Of a stretch of 15,752 bases of DNA, positions 7,621 through 14,678 are shown piece by piece. The stretch's first letter is position 1; every line of letters begins with the position of its first letter. Position numbers and translations under genes: made by a program. The notes under the pieces are model-generated. The model saw only the letters and a list, made by a program, of their open reading frames with translations. It did no database searches and had not been told where the DNA came from. The stretch is from DATHVI01 sp035461385 (GTDB taxonomy: Bacteria; Actinomycetota; Thermoleophilia; Solirubrobacterales; 70-9). The stretch lies in contig DATHVI010000028.1 of the NCBI GenBank assembly GCA_035461385.1, positions 1-15,752 on the forward strand, read 5' to 3'.

Positions 7621-8450
7621 CGCTCGCGCTCGGCTCGAGCGTCGCGTGGGGAACCTCCGACTTCCTCGCCGGCCTCCAGAGCCGCCGGATCTCGGCGATC
7701 GCGGTGATGCTCGTCAGCCAGCCCGTCGGCCTGGTGCTGGCACTCGCCTTCGCGATCGCGATCGGCGGCGACTCACTCGGCACCAAGGAGGCGCTGCTCG
7801 GGGCGGGGGCGGGGGCGGTCGTCGTTCTCGCCCTCGGCGCCTTCTACCGCGCGATGGCGCTCGGCGCGATCAGCGTCGTCGCGATGATCGGGGCGCTCGG
7901 CGTCCTCGTGCCGGTGATCGCCGGGCTCGTCCGCGGGGAGCGGCCGGAGCCGATTCAGGTGGTCGGCGCGGCGGCGGCGATCTGCGGCGTCGTGCTCGTC
8001 GCTCGCGAGCCCGACCCGGAGTGGCGAGCCGCGGGGCGGACCGCCCTCGGCCTCGCGGCGCTCGCGGCGCTCGGCTTCGGGGTCTTCTTCGTCGGGATCG
8101 ACGCCAGCGCCGGCGAACGCCCGGCGTGGACGATCGTCGCCGCCAGGGTCGGAGGGGTGAGCGCACTGGTCGTGATCGCGGCGCTGGTCCGTCCCTCGAT
8201 GCGGATCCCCGGGACGATCGTCCCGATCCTCTTCGTGATCGGGTTCTGCGACTTGCTCGCGAACGCGCTGTTCGCGTTCGCGACGACCCGCGGGCTGCTG
8301 TCGCTGGTCGCGGTCGCCGGCTCGCTCTACTCGGGAGTCACGGTCCTGCTCGCGCGCGTCTTCCTCGCCGAGCGGCTCCGCGGCGTCCAGCGGGCTGGGC
8401 TCGGGCTGGCGATCGCGGGGGTGGCGATGATCGCCGCCGGGACCGGCTGA
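7608..8450 (+). CDS. EamA/DMT-family transporter
   Basis: A 280-residue membrane protein with about ten hydrophobic helices arranged as two EamA repeats (about 1-133 and 145-280), the usual size for the drug/metabolite transporter superfamily. The N-terminus LGIALALGSSVAWGTSDFLA matches the first helix of this family, which often carries a W-G-x-x-x-F/L pattern. The second half repeats the topology and ends with SLYSGVTVLLARVFLAERL, the conserved 'P/S..a.l.a.l.l.E.l' element of helix 9-10. The substrate is unknown; amino acids, metabolites and polyprenyl-sugar flipping all occur in the superfamily. The open frame continues far upstream (to about 7095) but that part is out-of-frame shadow of the previous gene. 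CTG 7608, after a strong SD, gives an M-L-G start. It overlaps the upstream stop by 13 bases. Confidence 0.88.
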   Translation: MLGIALALGSSVAWGTSDFLAGLQSRRISAIAVMLVSQPVGLVLALAFAIAIGGDSLGTKEALLGAGAGAVVVLALGAFYRAMALGAISVVAMIGALGVLVPVIAGLVRGERPEPIQVVGAAAAICGVVLVAREPDPEWRAAGRTALGLAALAALGFGVFFVGIDASAGERPAWTIVAARVGGVSALVVIAALVRPSMRIPGTIVPILFVIGFCDLLANALFAFATTRGLLSLVAVAGSLYSGVTVLLARVFLAERLRGVQRAGLGLAIAGVAMIAAGTG

Positions 8451-8474
8451 GGCCCGCCGCAAGGCGTTGACTCT

Positions 8475-9395
8475 TCAGCCGGACCGCGAGCCGGAGACGA
8501 TCAGGAGCGATCGCACCGCGGGGAGCCCGGACGAGGCGAGCTCCCAGGTCTCGCCGCCGTCGCTCGACGCGTAGACCTCGCCGGCGGCGGTGCCGAACGC
8601 GACCAGCCGCCCGGCGGCTTGGAGGCAGCCGGTGTCGATGTTGTCGTCGAACCACTCGGGCAGGCCCGCTCTGCAGCGCTCGAATGGCCCGCTCGCGTTG
8701 AGCGGCCGCCGGTAGACGGCGGCGTGGCCGCCGCGGGGGCCGTCGGAGGCGGTGACGAGGACGATGTCGCCGGCGAGCGCGACCGCGCGCGAGTAGCGGC
8801 CTTCGAGACCGGCGTCGGATACCTCCCAGGAGCCGCCGCCGTCGCTGCTCGTCGCGAGGCCGTACGCGGTCGCGGCGAGGATCAGGCGCGGTCGCTCGAG
8901 CGGCGAGCGGACCTCGTGGGCGTCGACCTCGATCTCGATCGTCGGCCGCCAGCTCGCGCCCCCGTCGTCCGACCGGGGGATGCCGCCGACGTGGACGTTG
9001 GCGTAGAGCTCGCCCTCGGCGCCGATGCTGAGCGAGCGGGTGGCCGGCGGTCCGCCCCAGGGCGTGAACCAGCGATCGCGGCCAGCGACCGACTCGAACC
9101 CGTCGACCGGCTCGATCCCCCGCTCCGAGGCGCGCGCGAGGTGCGCCCCCTCGGTCCCGACCAGCAGCCCATCGGGCGTCGCCAGCAGGCAGCGTCCGTC
9201 TGCATCCGCGAGCGAGCACAGCGACCGCCAGACCGAGCTGCCGTCGGAGACGAAGACCTCGCGTCCGTCGGCGATCGCGAACAGCGCCCGGAGTCCGGCG
9301 GCGAGGGCAACGATTCGGCGGCCCGCGAGCTGCGCGCCGCCGCCGGGCACCTCGCGAAGGCCGTCGTCGGTCGCGGCGAGGATCGCTGGCGCCAT
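8475..9395 (-). CDS. BNR/Ycf48-like beta-propeller protein
   Basis: About 306 residues from ATG 9395-9393 (326 from ATG 9455). The protein has at least three Asp-box (BNR) repeats of the form S-x-D-x-G-x-x-W: SDDGGASW, SSDGGGSW and SSDGGETW, spaced as in beta-propeller blades. The strands between them follow a 'lfaat..Gl..S.DgG.sW' rhythm. Such folds occur in sialidases, Ycf48-like assembly factors and many proteins of unknown role; no sialidase catalytic residues can be claimed here. No signal peptide is evident with the ATG 9395 start (MAPAILAATDDGLREVPGG), so it is predicted cytoplasmic, which is less usual for BNR proteins. The shorter start is preferred because the first 20 residues of the longer one are low complexity and ATG 9455 lies within the divergent promoter box. 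Function unknown. Confidence 0.78.
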   Translation of the reverse strand: MAPAILAATDDGLREVPGGGAQLAGRRIVALAAGLRALFAIADGREVFVSDGSSVWRSLCSLADADGRCLLATPDGLLVGTEGAHLARASERGIEPVDGFESVAGRDRWFTPWGGPPATRSLSIGAEGELYANVHVGGIPRSDDGGASWRPTIEIEVDAHEVRSPLERPRLILAATAYGLATSSDGGGSWEVSDAGLEGRYSRAVALAGDIVLVTASDGPRGGHAAVYRRPLNASGPFERCRAGLPEWFDDNIDTGCLQAAGRLVAFGTAAGEVYASSDGGETWELASSGLPAVRSLLIVSGSRSG

Positions 9396-9401
9396 CGGTC
9401 C

Positions 9402-9407
9402 ATGATG
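9402..9407 (-). promoter_or_regulatory. Weak candidate -10 box (CATCAT) of the BNR-repeat gene
   Basis: On the minus strand CATCAT lies exactly six bases before ATG 9395, the same spacing as the better TANNNT boxes in this window. It matches only the A and final T of the consensus, so support is weak. Confidence 0.25.
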
Positions 9408-9454
9408 GCAGCGGATCGGCGCCGCGCTGCCGTCCCGTCGCGCAGGCGCGGCCA

Positions 9455-9460
9455 TATGCT
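9455..9460 (+). promoter_or_regulatory. Candidate -10 box (TATGCT), leaderless start of the phosphotransferase gene
   Basis: TATGCT fits TANNNT and is separated from GTG 9467 by exactly six bases (TCGCCG). There is no SD. Transcription would begin at or within a base or two of the GTG, i.e. a leaderless mRNA. No -35 match is seen. Confidence 0.5.
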
Positions 9461-9466
9461 TCGCCG

Positions 9467-10531
9467 GTGAGCGCGAGCGGCGACGACCGCGGGACTGCCG
9501 CCGAGGGCCCGAAGGGCGTCGACCCCGGGGGGCTCGAGCGCTGGTTCGCCGGCAACGTGCCCGGCGCGCGGCCCCCGCTCGCGTTCGAGCGGATCTCGGG
9601 CGGGCGCTCGAATCTCACCTACCGGGTCACCGACGCGTCGGGCCGCTCGTGGGCCCTGCGCCGCCCGCCGCTCGGCGAGCGGCTCGCCTCTGCCCACGAC
9701 ATGGCGCGCGAGCACCGCGTCGTCTCGGCGCTCGCGACGACGCCGGTCCCGGTCGCGCCCGTGGTTGCGCTCTGCGAGGACGAGGCGGTGACCGGGGCGC
9801 CCTTCTACCTGATGGAGTTCGTCGACGGGCCGGTGCTGCGCTCACGCGCCGACGCCGAGGCTGCGTTCAGGCCCGAGGCCAGGAGGGCGATCGGCGAGCG
9901 CGTCGCCGACACCTTGGCGGCGATCCACGCCGTCGACCCGGCGGCCGTGGGGCTCGGGGACCTCGGGCGCACCGAGGGCTACGTCGCCCGCCAGCTGCGG
10001 CGCTGGCACGGCCAGTGGGAGAAGTCGAAGCAGCGCGAACTGGCGTTGATCGACGACGTCCACGAGCGTCTCGAGGCACGGATCCCGGAGCAGGGGCCGG
10101 CGACGATCGTCCACGGCGACTACCGGCTCGACAACATGATCCTCACCGACTCCGGTGAGGTCGCGGCGGTGGTCGACTGGGAGCTGTGCACGCTCGGCGA
10201 CCCGCTCGCCGACGTCGGCCTGTTGATGATCTACTGGGGATCCGAGGACGAGCAGCTCACCCCGCTCGGAGAGGCGCCGACCCTCGCCACCGGGTTCCCG
10301 ACCCGTGAGCAGGCCGCCAAGCGCTACGCCGAGCGCTCCGGGCGCGATCTGTCGCGGCTCGACTTCTACCTCGCGCTCGGCTACTGGAAGCTGGCGATCA
10401 TCCTCGAGGGGGTGCTTGCCCGCTACACGGCCGGGCAGTACGGCGAGCAGGACGAGGCGGTGGCGCAGTTCGCCCGCGTCGTCGAGCGCCTCGCCGAAGC
10501 GGCGGGCGAGGCCGAGCGCCGCTCGCGGTAG
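9467..10531 (+). CDS. Aminoglycoside-phosphotransferase-like kinase, ACAD10/11 kinase-domain / LvaA type
   Basis: A 354-residue kinase of the APH/choline-kinase fold. The N-lobe has FERISGGRSNLTYRV (40-54, nucleotide loop) and WALRRPPLG (62-70), followed by SAHDMAREHRV (75-85), a combination I associate with the ACAD10/ACAD11 N-terminal kinase domain and its bacterial relatives. The C-lobe holds the Brenner motif HGDYRLDN at 216-223, with the catalytic aspartate at 218, and the metal-binding DWE at 237-239. Relatives phosphorylate the hydroxyl of 4-hydroxyacyl-CoA (LvaA in Pseudomonas putida), while others in the fold act on antibiotics; resistance is unlikely for this subtype. The start is GTG 9467, directly behind a -10 box. 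It converges on an acyl-CoA dehydrogenase gene 19 bases away, which supports the hydroxyacyl-CoA hypothesis. Confidence 0.9.
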   Translation: MSASGDDRGTAAEGPKGVDPGGLERWFAGNVPGARPPLAFERISGGRSNLTYRVTDASGRSWALRRPPLGERLASAHDMAREHRVVSALATTPVPVAPVVALCEDEAVTGAPFYLMEFVDGPVLRSRADAEAAFRPEARRAIGERVADTLAAIHAVDPAAVGLGDLGRTEGYVARQLRRWHGQWEKSKQRELALIDDVHERLEARIPEQGPATIVHGDYRLDNMILTDSGEVAAVVDWELCTLGDPLADVGLLMIYWGSEDEQLTPLGEAPTLATGFPTREQAAKRYAERSGRDLSRLDFYLALGYWKLAIILEGVLARYTAGQYGEQDEAVAQFARVVERLAEAAGEAERRSR

Positions 10532-10550
10532 CGGCTCCTCAGGCGCTCGC

Positions 10551-11777
10551 TCAAGGCCCGTCGTCCTCGTTCGACCAGCGGGCGAGCTCGCGGCGGGCGA
10601 CGACCATCTTGTGGACCTCGTCCGGGCCGTCGGCGACCTTCAGCATCCGGCTGAAGCGCCACATCCCGGCGAGCGGCGTGTCATCGGAGAGGCCGAGCGC
10701 CCCATGGACCTGGATCGCGCGGTCGAGGACGTCCATGACGACGTTTGCGGCGACGACCTTGATCATCGAGATCTCGCGCCGGGCCTCGCGCTTGCCGAGC
10801 GCGTCCATCTTCCAGGCTGCGTTCATCACCAGCAGGCGGGCCTGGTCGGTCTCGATCCGCGAGCGGGCGACGAAATCCTGGACGAACTGCTTCTCCGCCA
10901 GCTTGCCTCCGAAGGCCTCGCGCTCGTTCGCGCGCCGGCACATCAGCTCGATCGCCCGCTCGCAGGTCCCGATCGCCCGCATGCAGTGGTGGATCCTCCC
11001 TGGGCCGAGCCGGTCCTGGGCGATCGCGAACCCGGCCTGGCGGGGCCCGAGCAGGTTCGCCTCCGGCACCCGGCAGCCGTCGAAGCGCAGCTCGCAATGG
11101 CCGGGCCCCGAGTCGTGGCCCATCACCGAGATCGGGCGGACGAGCTCGAACCCGGGCGTGTCGGTGGGGACGAGGATCATCGACGCCCGGGCGTAGGGGT
11201 GCGCACCGGGGTCCGTGACCATCATCGCGATCGCGACGCTGGCACCGACCGCTCCGGAAGTAAACCACTTGTGGCCGTCGAGGACCCATGCGCCGTCCTC
11301 GAGCCGGGCGGTCGCGCGCAGCGTGCGGGGGTCGGAGCCGGCGACCTCGGGCTCGGTCATCGCGAAGCAGGAGCGGATCTCGCCCTCGAGCAGCGGCTCG
11401 AGCCAGCGCTCGCGCTGCTCGCCGCTCCCGTGCTCGGCGAGGATCTCGATGTTCCCGCTGTCGGGGGCGGCGCAGTTGAACGCGATCGGCGCGATCGCCG
11501 GGCTCCGCCCCATCTCCTCGCAGAGGACCCCGTACTCCCAGTTGGTGAGCCCTACCCCATGCCCCTCCCCGGGCATGAAGAGGTTCCAGAGCCCGTCCGC
11601 CTTCGCGCCGGCGCGGATCTCGACCAGGAGCTCCGGATAGGCGCGCCCCGACTCGACCGTGACCTCGCGATCGAGGGCCCGCAGGGCCTCGACCTCGACC
11701 GGGTAGACGTGCTCGTCGAGGAACGCCCTGATCCGGTCGCGGAGCTCGATCACCCGCGGGCTGAGCTCGAAGTCCAC
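10551..11777 (-). CDS. Acyl-CoA dehydrogenase, ACAD10/11-like
   Basis: A 408-residue FAD-dependent acyl-CoA dehydrogenase, full length for the family: N-terminal helical domain (1-135), beta domain (136-245) and C-terminal four-helix domain (246-408). Visible signatures are CFAMTEPEVAGSDP (137-150, the flavin-contact motif), a WFTSG strand (171-175), RANEREAFGGKL (282-293) and IQVHGALGLSDDTPLA (355-370). The position of the catalytic base, Glu in MCAD-type enzymes (YEGT), here reads ADGP with Asp at 383; this fits the ACAD10/11 type. The family oxidises acyl-CoA to enoyl-CoA, and the ACAD11/LvaC branch converts phosphorylated 4-hydroxyacyl-CoA. The start is GTG 11777-11775, preceded by a TAGTCT box at six bases and no SD. 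It is tail-to-tail with the phosphotransferase gene. The upstream flavodoxin gene ends 39 bases before it. Confidence 0.95.
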   Translation of the reverse strand: MDFELSPRVIELRDRIRAFLDEHVYPVEVEALRALDREVTVESGRAYPELLVEIRAGAKADGLWNLFMPGEGHGVGLTNWEYGVLCEEMGRSPAIAPIAFNCAAPDSGNIEILAEHGSGEQRERWLEPLLEGEIRSCFAMTEPEVAGSDPRTLRATARLEDGAWVLDGHKWFTSGAVGASVAIAMMVTDPGAHPYARASMILVPTDTPGFELVRPISVMGHDSGPGHCELRFDGCRVPEANLLGPRQAGFAIAQDRLGPGRIHHCMRAIGTCERAIELMCRRANEREAFGGKLAEKQFVQDFVARSRIETDQARLLVMNAAWKMDALGKREARREISMIKVVAANVVMDVLDRAIQVHGALGLSDDTPLAGMWRFSRMLKVADGPDEVHKMVVARRELARWSNEDDGP

Positions 11778-11783
11778 GGGCGC

Positions 11784-11789
11784 AGACTA
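11784..11789 (-). promoter_or_regulatory. Candidate -10 box (TAGTCT), leaderless start of the acyl-CoA dehydrogenase
   Basis: On the minus strand TAGTCT is separated from GTG 11777 by exactly six bases (GCGCCC), the same layout as the convergent phosphotransferase gene. This implies that the dehydrogenase has its own promoter rather than depending on the flavodoxin gene upstream. Confidence 0.5.
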
Positions 11790-11816
11790 GTCGTAGCTTG
11801 GAGTCGGGACCGCCGC

Positions 11817-12329
11817 TCAGCCGGCCCGGCCCGCGTCGCGCTCGTCGAGCGCGGCCGCGATCCGGTCGGCCCAGGCCTCGATCGCGGCGAAGTCGCGGAA
11901 GTCGCCGTCGGGGGCCTTGACGGCGCGGAGCGCGATCCGCTCGATCCGGCTGAGCCCCGAGCGGTCGATCCTGCCGGTGAGCAGCCGGTGCTCGACCGCG
12001 CGCTCGGCCGCGATCCGCTCGACCTCCTCCTCGGGCTTCGCGTCGTCGGGCTTTGGCGGATCGCCGACCGGCCCGACGCTGAACATCCACAGCGCCCGGC
12101 GCTCGGGCTCGGCGGCGATCCGCTCGGCGAGCTCGCGCGCGGGCTTCATCCACTTGCCCATGTAGATCGGGCTGCCGAGGACGACGGCCGCGCCCACCGG
12201 CAGCGCCTCGACCGCCTCGGCGTCGCGCGCGCTCGCATCGTGTCCGCGCTCTCGCAGCCGGCCCGCGATCGCCTCGCCGATCTCGCGCGTGCTCCCGTGC
12301 CTGCTCGCGGTGATCACCTCGACCTGCAT
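11817..12329 (-). CDS. Flavodoxin-domain protein, HemG (protoporphyrinogen oxidase)-like
   Basis: A 170-residue flavodoxin-fold protein that binds FMN. The phosphate-binding loop is ASRHGST (8-14) after a short first strand, and the second FMN loop region is GSPIYMGKWMKPA (52-64). The C-terminal part has a KAPDGDFRDFAAIEAWA segment (138-154) that resembles the 'D-F-R-D-W-x-x-I' end of HemG, the quinone-dependent protoporphyrinogen IX dehydrogenase. HemG function is possible but not certain; many actinobacterial flavodoxins of this shape are uncharacterised, and no other haem gene is in the window. A basic and acidic linker (89-112) is longer than in electron-carrier flavodoxins. The start is ATG 12329-12327, eight to nine bases after the stop of the DUF4389 gene, so the two form an operon. 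SD is weak, which fits translational coupling. Confidence 0.85.
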   Translation of the reverse strand: MQVEVITASRHGSTREIGEAIAGRLRERGHDASARDAEAVEALPVGAAVVLGSPIYMGKWMKPARELAERIAAEPERRALWMFSVGPVGDPPKPDDAKPEEEVERIAAERAVEHRLLTGRIDRSGLSRIERIALRAVKAPDGDFRDFAAIEAWADRIAAALDERDAGRAG

Positions 12330-12338
12330 CGGCGCCCG

Positions 12339-12968
12339 TTACTCGCGGAGCCGGAACGGCGGGTAGCGGTCGGTGACCAGCGTCGCCGTGTAGGCGACGA
12401 CCCGGTTGTGCCAGCGCAGCACCCCCTCGACGTACCCGAACAGCCCGCGCGGGTAGCGGCCGGTGAACAGGATCGCGAACCAGCTGATGATCACCGAGAC
12501 CAGGACCCCGATGTGGAGGAAGAAGAGGACGATGTAGTGCGGGATCGCGAGCAGCCACTTGACCAGCGGCATCCCCCGCATCAGATCGCGCTCGGCATCG
12601 GGATAGGGGTAGTCGAGGTGGACGGCCTGCTCGGCGTCGGTCGACGGGTAGCGATCGTCCATCAGCAGCGCGTAGACGGCGACGCGGTTGGTGAACCGCT
12701 GCAGGTTGAGGTTCCAGTCGTACCACCAGCGGGGGTACTTCTTGCGGAACAGCAGCATCAGCAGCACCGGCAGGAACAGCAGCCCGACGCCGCCGATCGC
12801 GATCGTTCCGCCGGCGTCGCGGGCGTCGCCGAAGGTGGCGGTGAAGCCACCGATCGACGCGAGGACGATTGCGATCGGGATCACGGTGAAGATCCGGAAG
12901 AAGGTCGTCAACCGGTTGAGGTCGCGCTCGGGGTAGTCGACCCTGTAGCTGACCGGATAGTCGTTCAT
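12339..12968 (-). CDS. DUF4389 membrane protein
   Basis: A 209-residue membrane protein with about three to four hydrophobic helices (22-42, 55-74, 137-168). The segment PLVKWLLAIPHYIVLFFLHI and the following FAILFTGRYPRGLFGYVEGV are characteristic of DUF4389 proteins. Two halves of the protein align with each other: DYPE near residue 11 and DYPYPD near 119; the first helix with an IP-x-x-IVL core in both; and a YPR ... NRV-x-AY ... DRYP block at 78-108 and 172-203. So it is built from two related modules. Function is unknown. The start is ATG 12968-12966, with SD AGGAGG five bases upstream and a TAGGCT -10 box further back, so it is a leadered gene that heads an operon with the HemG-like flavodoxin. 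Confidence 0.88.
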   Translation of the reverse strand: MNDYPVSYRVDYPERDLNRLTTFFRIFTVIPIAIVLASIGGFTATFGDARDAGGTIAIGGVGLLFLPVLLMLLFRKKYPRWWYDWNLNLQRFTNRVAVYALLMDDRYPSTDAEQAVHLDYPYPDAERDLMRGMPLVKWLLAIPHYIVLFFLHIGVLVSVIISWFAILFTGRYPRGLFGYVEGVLRWHNRVVAYTATLVTDRYPPFRLRE

Positions 12969-12973
12969 CTTCG

Positions 12974-12979
12974 CCTCCT
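12974..12979 (-). promoter_or_regulatory. Shine-Dalgarno of the DUF4389 gene
   Basis: AGGAGG on the minus strand, five bases before ATG 12968. One of two perfect SD sequences on the minus strand in this window (the other is gltA). Confidence 0.65.
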
Positions 12980-12995
12980 GGTAGACGTCGCGGCC

Positions 12996-13001
12996 AGCCT
13001 A
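12996..13001 (-). promoter_or_regulatory. Candidate -10 box (TAGGCT) of the DUF4389-flavodoxin operon
   Basis: On the minus strand TAGGCT fits TANNNT and would give a leader of roughly 20 bases containing the SD. It is back to back with the TACGAT box of the divergent PHP gene about 20 bases away. No -35 match. Confidence 0.4.
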
Positions 13002-13019
13002 CGCCGAGCTTGCCTCGTC

Positions 13020-13025
13020 TACGAT
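13020..13025 (+). promoter_or_regulatory. Candidate -10 box (TACGAT) of the PHP gene
   Basis: TACGAT fits TANNNT, 14 bases before TTG 13040 and 20 before GTG 13046. A start site near 13032 would leave a very short leader and rules out the upstream TTG 13010 as translation start. Confidence 0.4.
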
Positions 13026-13045
13026 GGCGCGCCGGTGGCTTGCAA

Positions 13046-13864
13046 GTGATCGACCTTCAGGCCCATTCGACCGTCTCCGACGGCCAGCTCGCGCCCGGCG
13101 ACGTCGCCCGTGCCGCCGCCGAGGCGGGAGTGACGGTGATGGCGCTGTCGGACCACGACGGAATCGCCGGCGTGCGCGAGGCGAGCGAGGCCGCGGCCGA
13201 AGCGGGGATCGAGAACGTCCCCGCGGTCGAGATGTCGTGCGTGCATCGCTACTCGGAGGACCTCCACGTGCTCGGGTACTGGGTCGACCTCGACGCGATC
13301 GCGCCCGCCTGCGACCGCGCCCAGCAGGAGCGGGTCGATCGCGCCCGCGAGATCGTCGCGAAGCTGAACCAGCACGGGGTCGAAGTCAGCTTCGATGACG
13401 CGGTCGCCGAGGCCGGCGCCGCCGACGCGATCGGGCGGCCCCACATCGCCCGGGCCGCCGGCGCGGGTCCCGACCTCGGCCCGTTCTTCGAGGAGTACCT
13501 CATCCCGGGCGCGAAGGCGTTCGTCTCCCGCAAGTGGCCGCGCGCCGAGGAGGCGGTGCGGCTGATCCACGACGCCGGCGGGGTCGCCGTCGTCGCCCAC
13601 CCGTACTGGGACGTGAAGGACCCGGACCAGGTCCGCGACCTCGTCGAGAGCCTCGTTCGCGAGGTCGGCCTCGACGGGATCGAGGCCTTCTACCCGGACC
13701 ACACGCGCGACCAGACGGCGCATTGCCTCGAGCTCTGCCGCGAGCTCGACCTCGTCCCGACGGCGTCCTCGGACTTCCACGGCCCGACCCACAAGACGTT
13801 CAGCCGCTTCGGCGCCTACGACACCTACGGCCTCGGCGAGCCGCAGGTGCCGCCGAGGCCCTGA
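13046..13864 (+). CDS. PHP-domain metal-dependent phosphoesterase (YciV/RNase AM-like)
   Basis: About 272 residues from GTG 13046. The PHP domain is a metal-dependent phosphoesterase; relatives of this length include 3',5'-nucleoside bisphosphate phosphatase and RNase AM (YciV/TrpH). Motifs in order: IDLQAHSTVSDG (2-13), LSDHDG (34-39), GRPHIARA (130-137), VAHPYW (183-188) and SDFHGPTHK (242-250); the central region 60-160 forms the family's inserted subdomain. Motif I has Gln in place of the first metal-binding histidine (DLQxH instead of DLHxH); the other ligands are retained. GTG 13046 gives the family-like MIDLQ start; TTG 13040 (MQVIDLQ) is possible, and TTG 13010 would lie upstream of the -10 box. 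It diverges from the DUF4389 operon and precedes the DUF2277 gene by 58 bases. Confidence 0.9.
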   Translation: MIDLQAHSTVSDGQLAPGDVARAAAEAGVTVMALSDHDGIAGVREASEAAAEAGIENVPAVEMSCVHRYSEDLHVLGYWVDLDAIAPACDRAQQERVDRAREIVAKLNQHGVEVSFDDAVAEAGAADAIGRPHIARAAGAGPDLGPFFEEYLIPGAKAFVSRKWPRAEEAVRLIHDAGGVAVVAHPYWDVKDPDQVRDLVESLVREVGLDGIEAFYPDHTRDQTAHCLELCRELDLVPTASSDFHGPTHKTFSRFGAYDTYGLGEPQVPPRP

Positions 13865-13910
13865 CAGCCTCCGGTCGCTCGAGCCGCGGGCTCGCCGCGC
13901 GGCGGGTCGG

Positions 13911-13916
13911 TACGCT
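13911..13916 (+). promoter_or_regulatory. Candidate -10 box (TACGCT), leaderless start of the DUF2277 gene
   Basis: TACGCT fits TANNNT and is separated from ATG 13923 by exactly six bases (CCGCGC), with no SD. This indicates a separate promoter and a leaderless mRNA in spite of the same-strand upstream gene. Confidence 0.5.
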
Positions 13917-13922
13917 CCGCGC

Positions 13923-14195
<273 letters not shown>

Positions 14196-14230
14196 CCCGC
14201 GTCGCCCCGCCTGGCGGGCCGCCGGCCGCG

Positions 14231-14236
14231 TAGGGT
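14231..14236 (+). promoter_or_regulatory. Candidate -10 box (TAGGGT) of the SixA-like phosphatase gene
   Basis: TAGGGT fits TANNNT and is followed after seven bases by GTG 14244. It overlaps the alternative GTG 14235, which it therefore argues against. No SD is present. Confidence 0.45.
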
Positions 14237-14243
14237 GTCCGGG

Positions 14244-14678
14244 GTGATCTGGCTGCTGCGCCATGGCGACGCCGAGAGTGGCTCCGAGCGCGCCGACGCC
14301 GACCGCCGGCTGACCCGGAAGGGCGAGGGGCAGAGCCGCGCCGCCGGCCGGGCGCTCGCCGCTCTCGACGCGGGGATCGATGCCTGCATCTCGAGTCCGA
14401 AGGTCCGCGCCCTCGACACCGCGAAGCTCGCCTGCGAGCCGCTCGGGGTCGAGGTCGAGACCTCCGACGCACTCGCCGGCGGCGACTTCGACCCGCTCGC
14501 CCTCGCCGCCGGCCGCGGCGACGTCCTCCTCGTCGGCCACGAGCCCGACTTCTCGAACGCCGTCGCCGACCTCACCGGCGCTCGCGTGAAGTTGAAGAAA
14601 GGCGGGATCGCCGCAATCGAGGACGGCACCCTGCAGGCGCTGCTGCGGCCCGCCGAGCTCGACCGCATCGCCGGCTGA
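14244..14678 (+). CDS. SixA-type histidine phosphatase
   Basis: A 144-residue member of the histidine phosphatase superfamily in its short SixA form, which removes phosphate from phosphohistidine on proteins. The catalytic RHG motif is in MIWLLRHGDAE (residues 6-8), directly at the N-terminus as usual for SixA. SSPKVRALDTA supplies the second arginine of the phosphate pocket, and VGHEPDFS the second catalytic histidine. A DADRRLTRKGEGQSRAAG segment is the typical 'D..R.LT.kG..qa' of the family. The target is unknown; in Escherichia coli SixA acts on phosphotransferase NPr. Start is placed at GTG 14244 rather than GTG 14235, because the -10 box overlaps the latter and the MIWLLRHG form fits the family. 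The stop is followed by an 80-base gap before a hairpin and the DUF559 gene. Confidence 0.93.
   Translation: MIWLLRHGDAESGSERADADRRLTRKGEGQSRAAGRALAALDAGIDACISSPKVRALDTAKLACEPLGVEVETSDALAGGDFDPLALAAGRGDVLLVGHEPDFSNAVADLTGARVKLKKGGIAAIEDGTLQALLRPAELDRIAG

Noticed and set aside
8455..8466. CGCC-GCAA-GGCG hairpin between convergent genes as terminator
   Set aside because: Only four stem pairs and two T residues after it; a short hairpin of this type is expected by chance at this GC content.
9396..9455. Longer N-terminus of the BNR protein from ATG 9455
   Set aside because: Adds a low-complexity stretch and its ATG overlaps the -10 box of the divergent gene; ATG 9395 is preferred.
10305..13049. 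Plus-strand 914-codon open frame opposite the dehydrogenase, flavodoxin and DUF4389 genes
   Set aside because: Impressive length, but low-complexity composition and complete overlap with three recognisable genes; typical antisense frame in GC-rich DNA.
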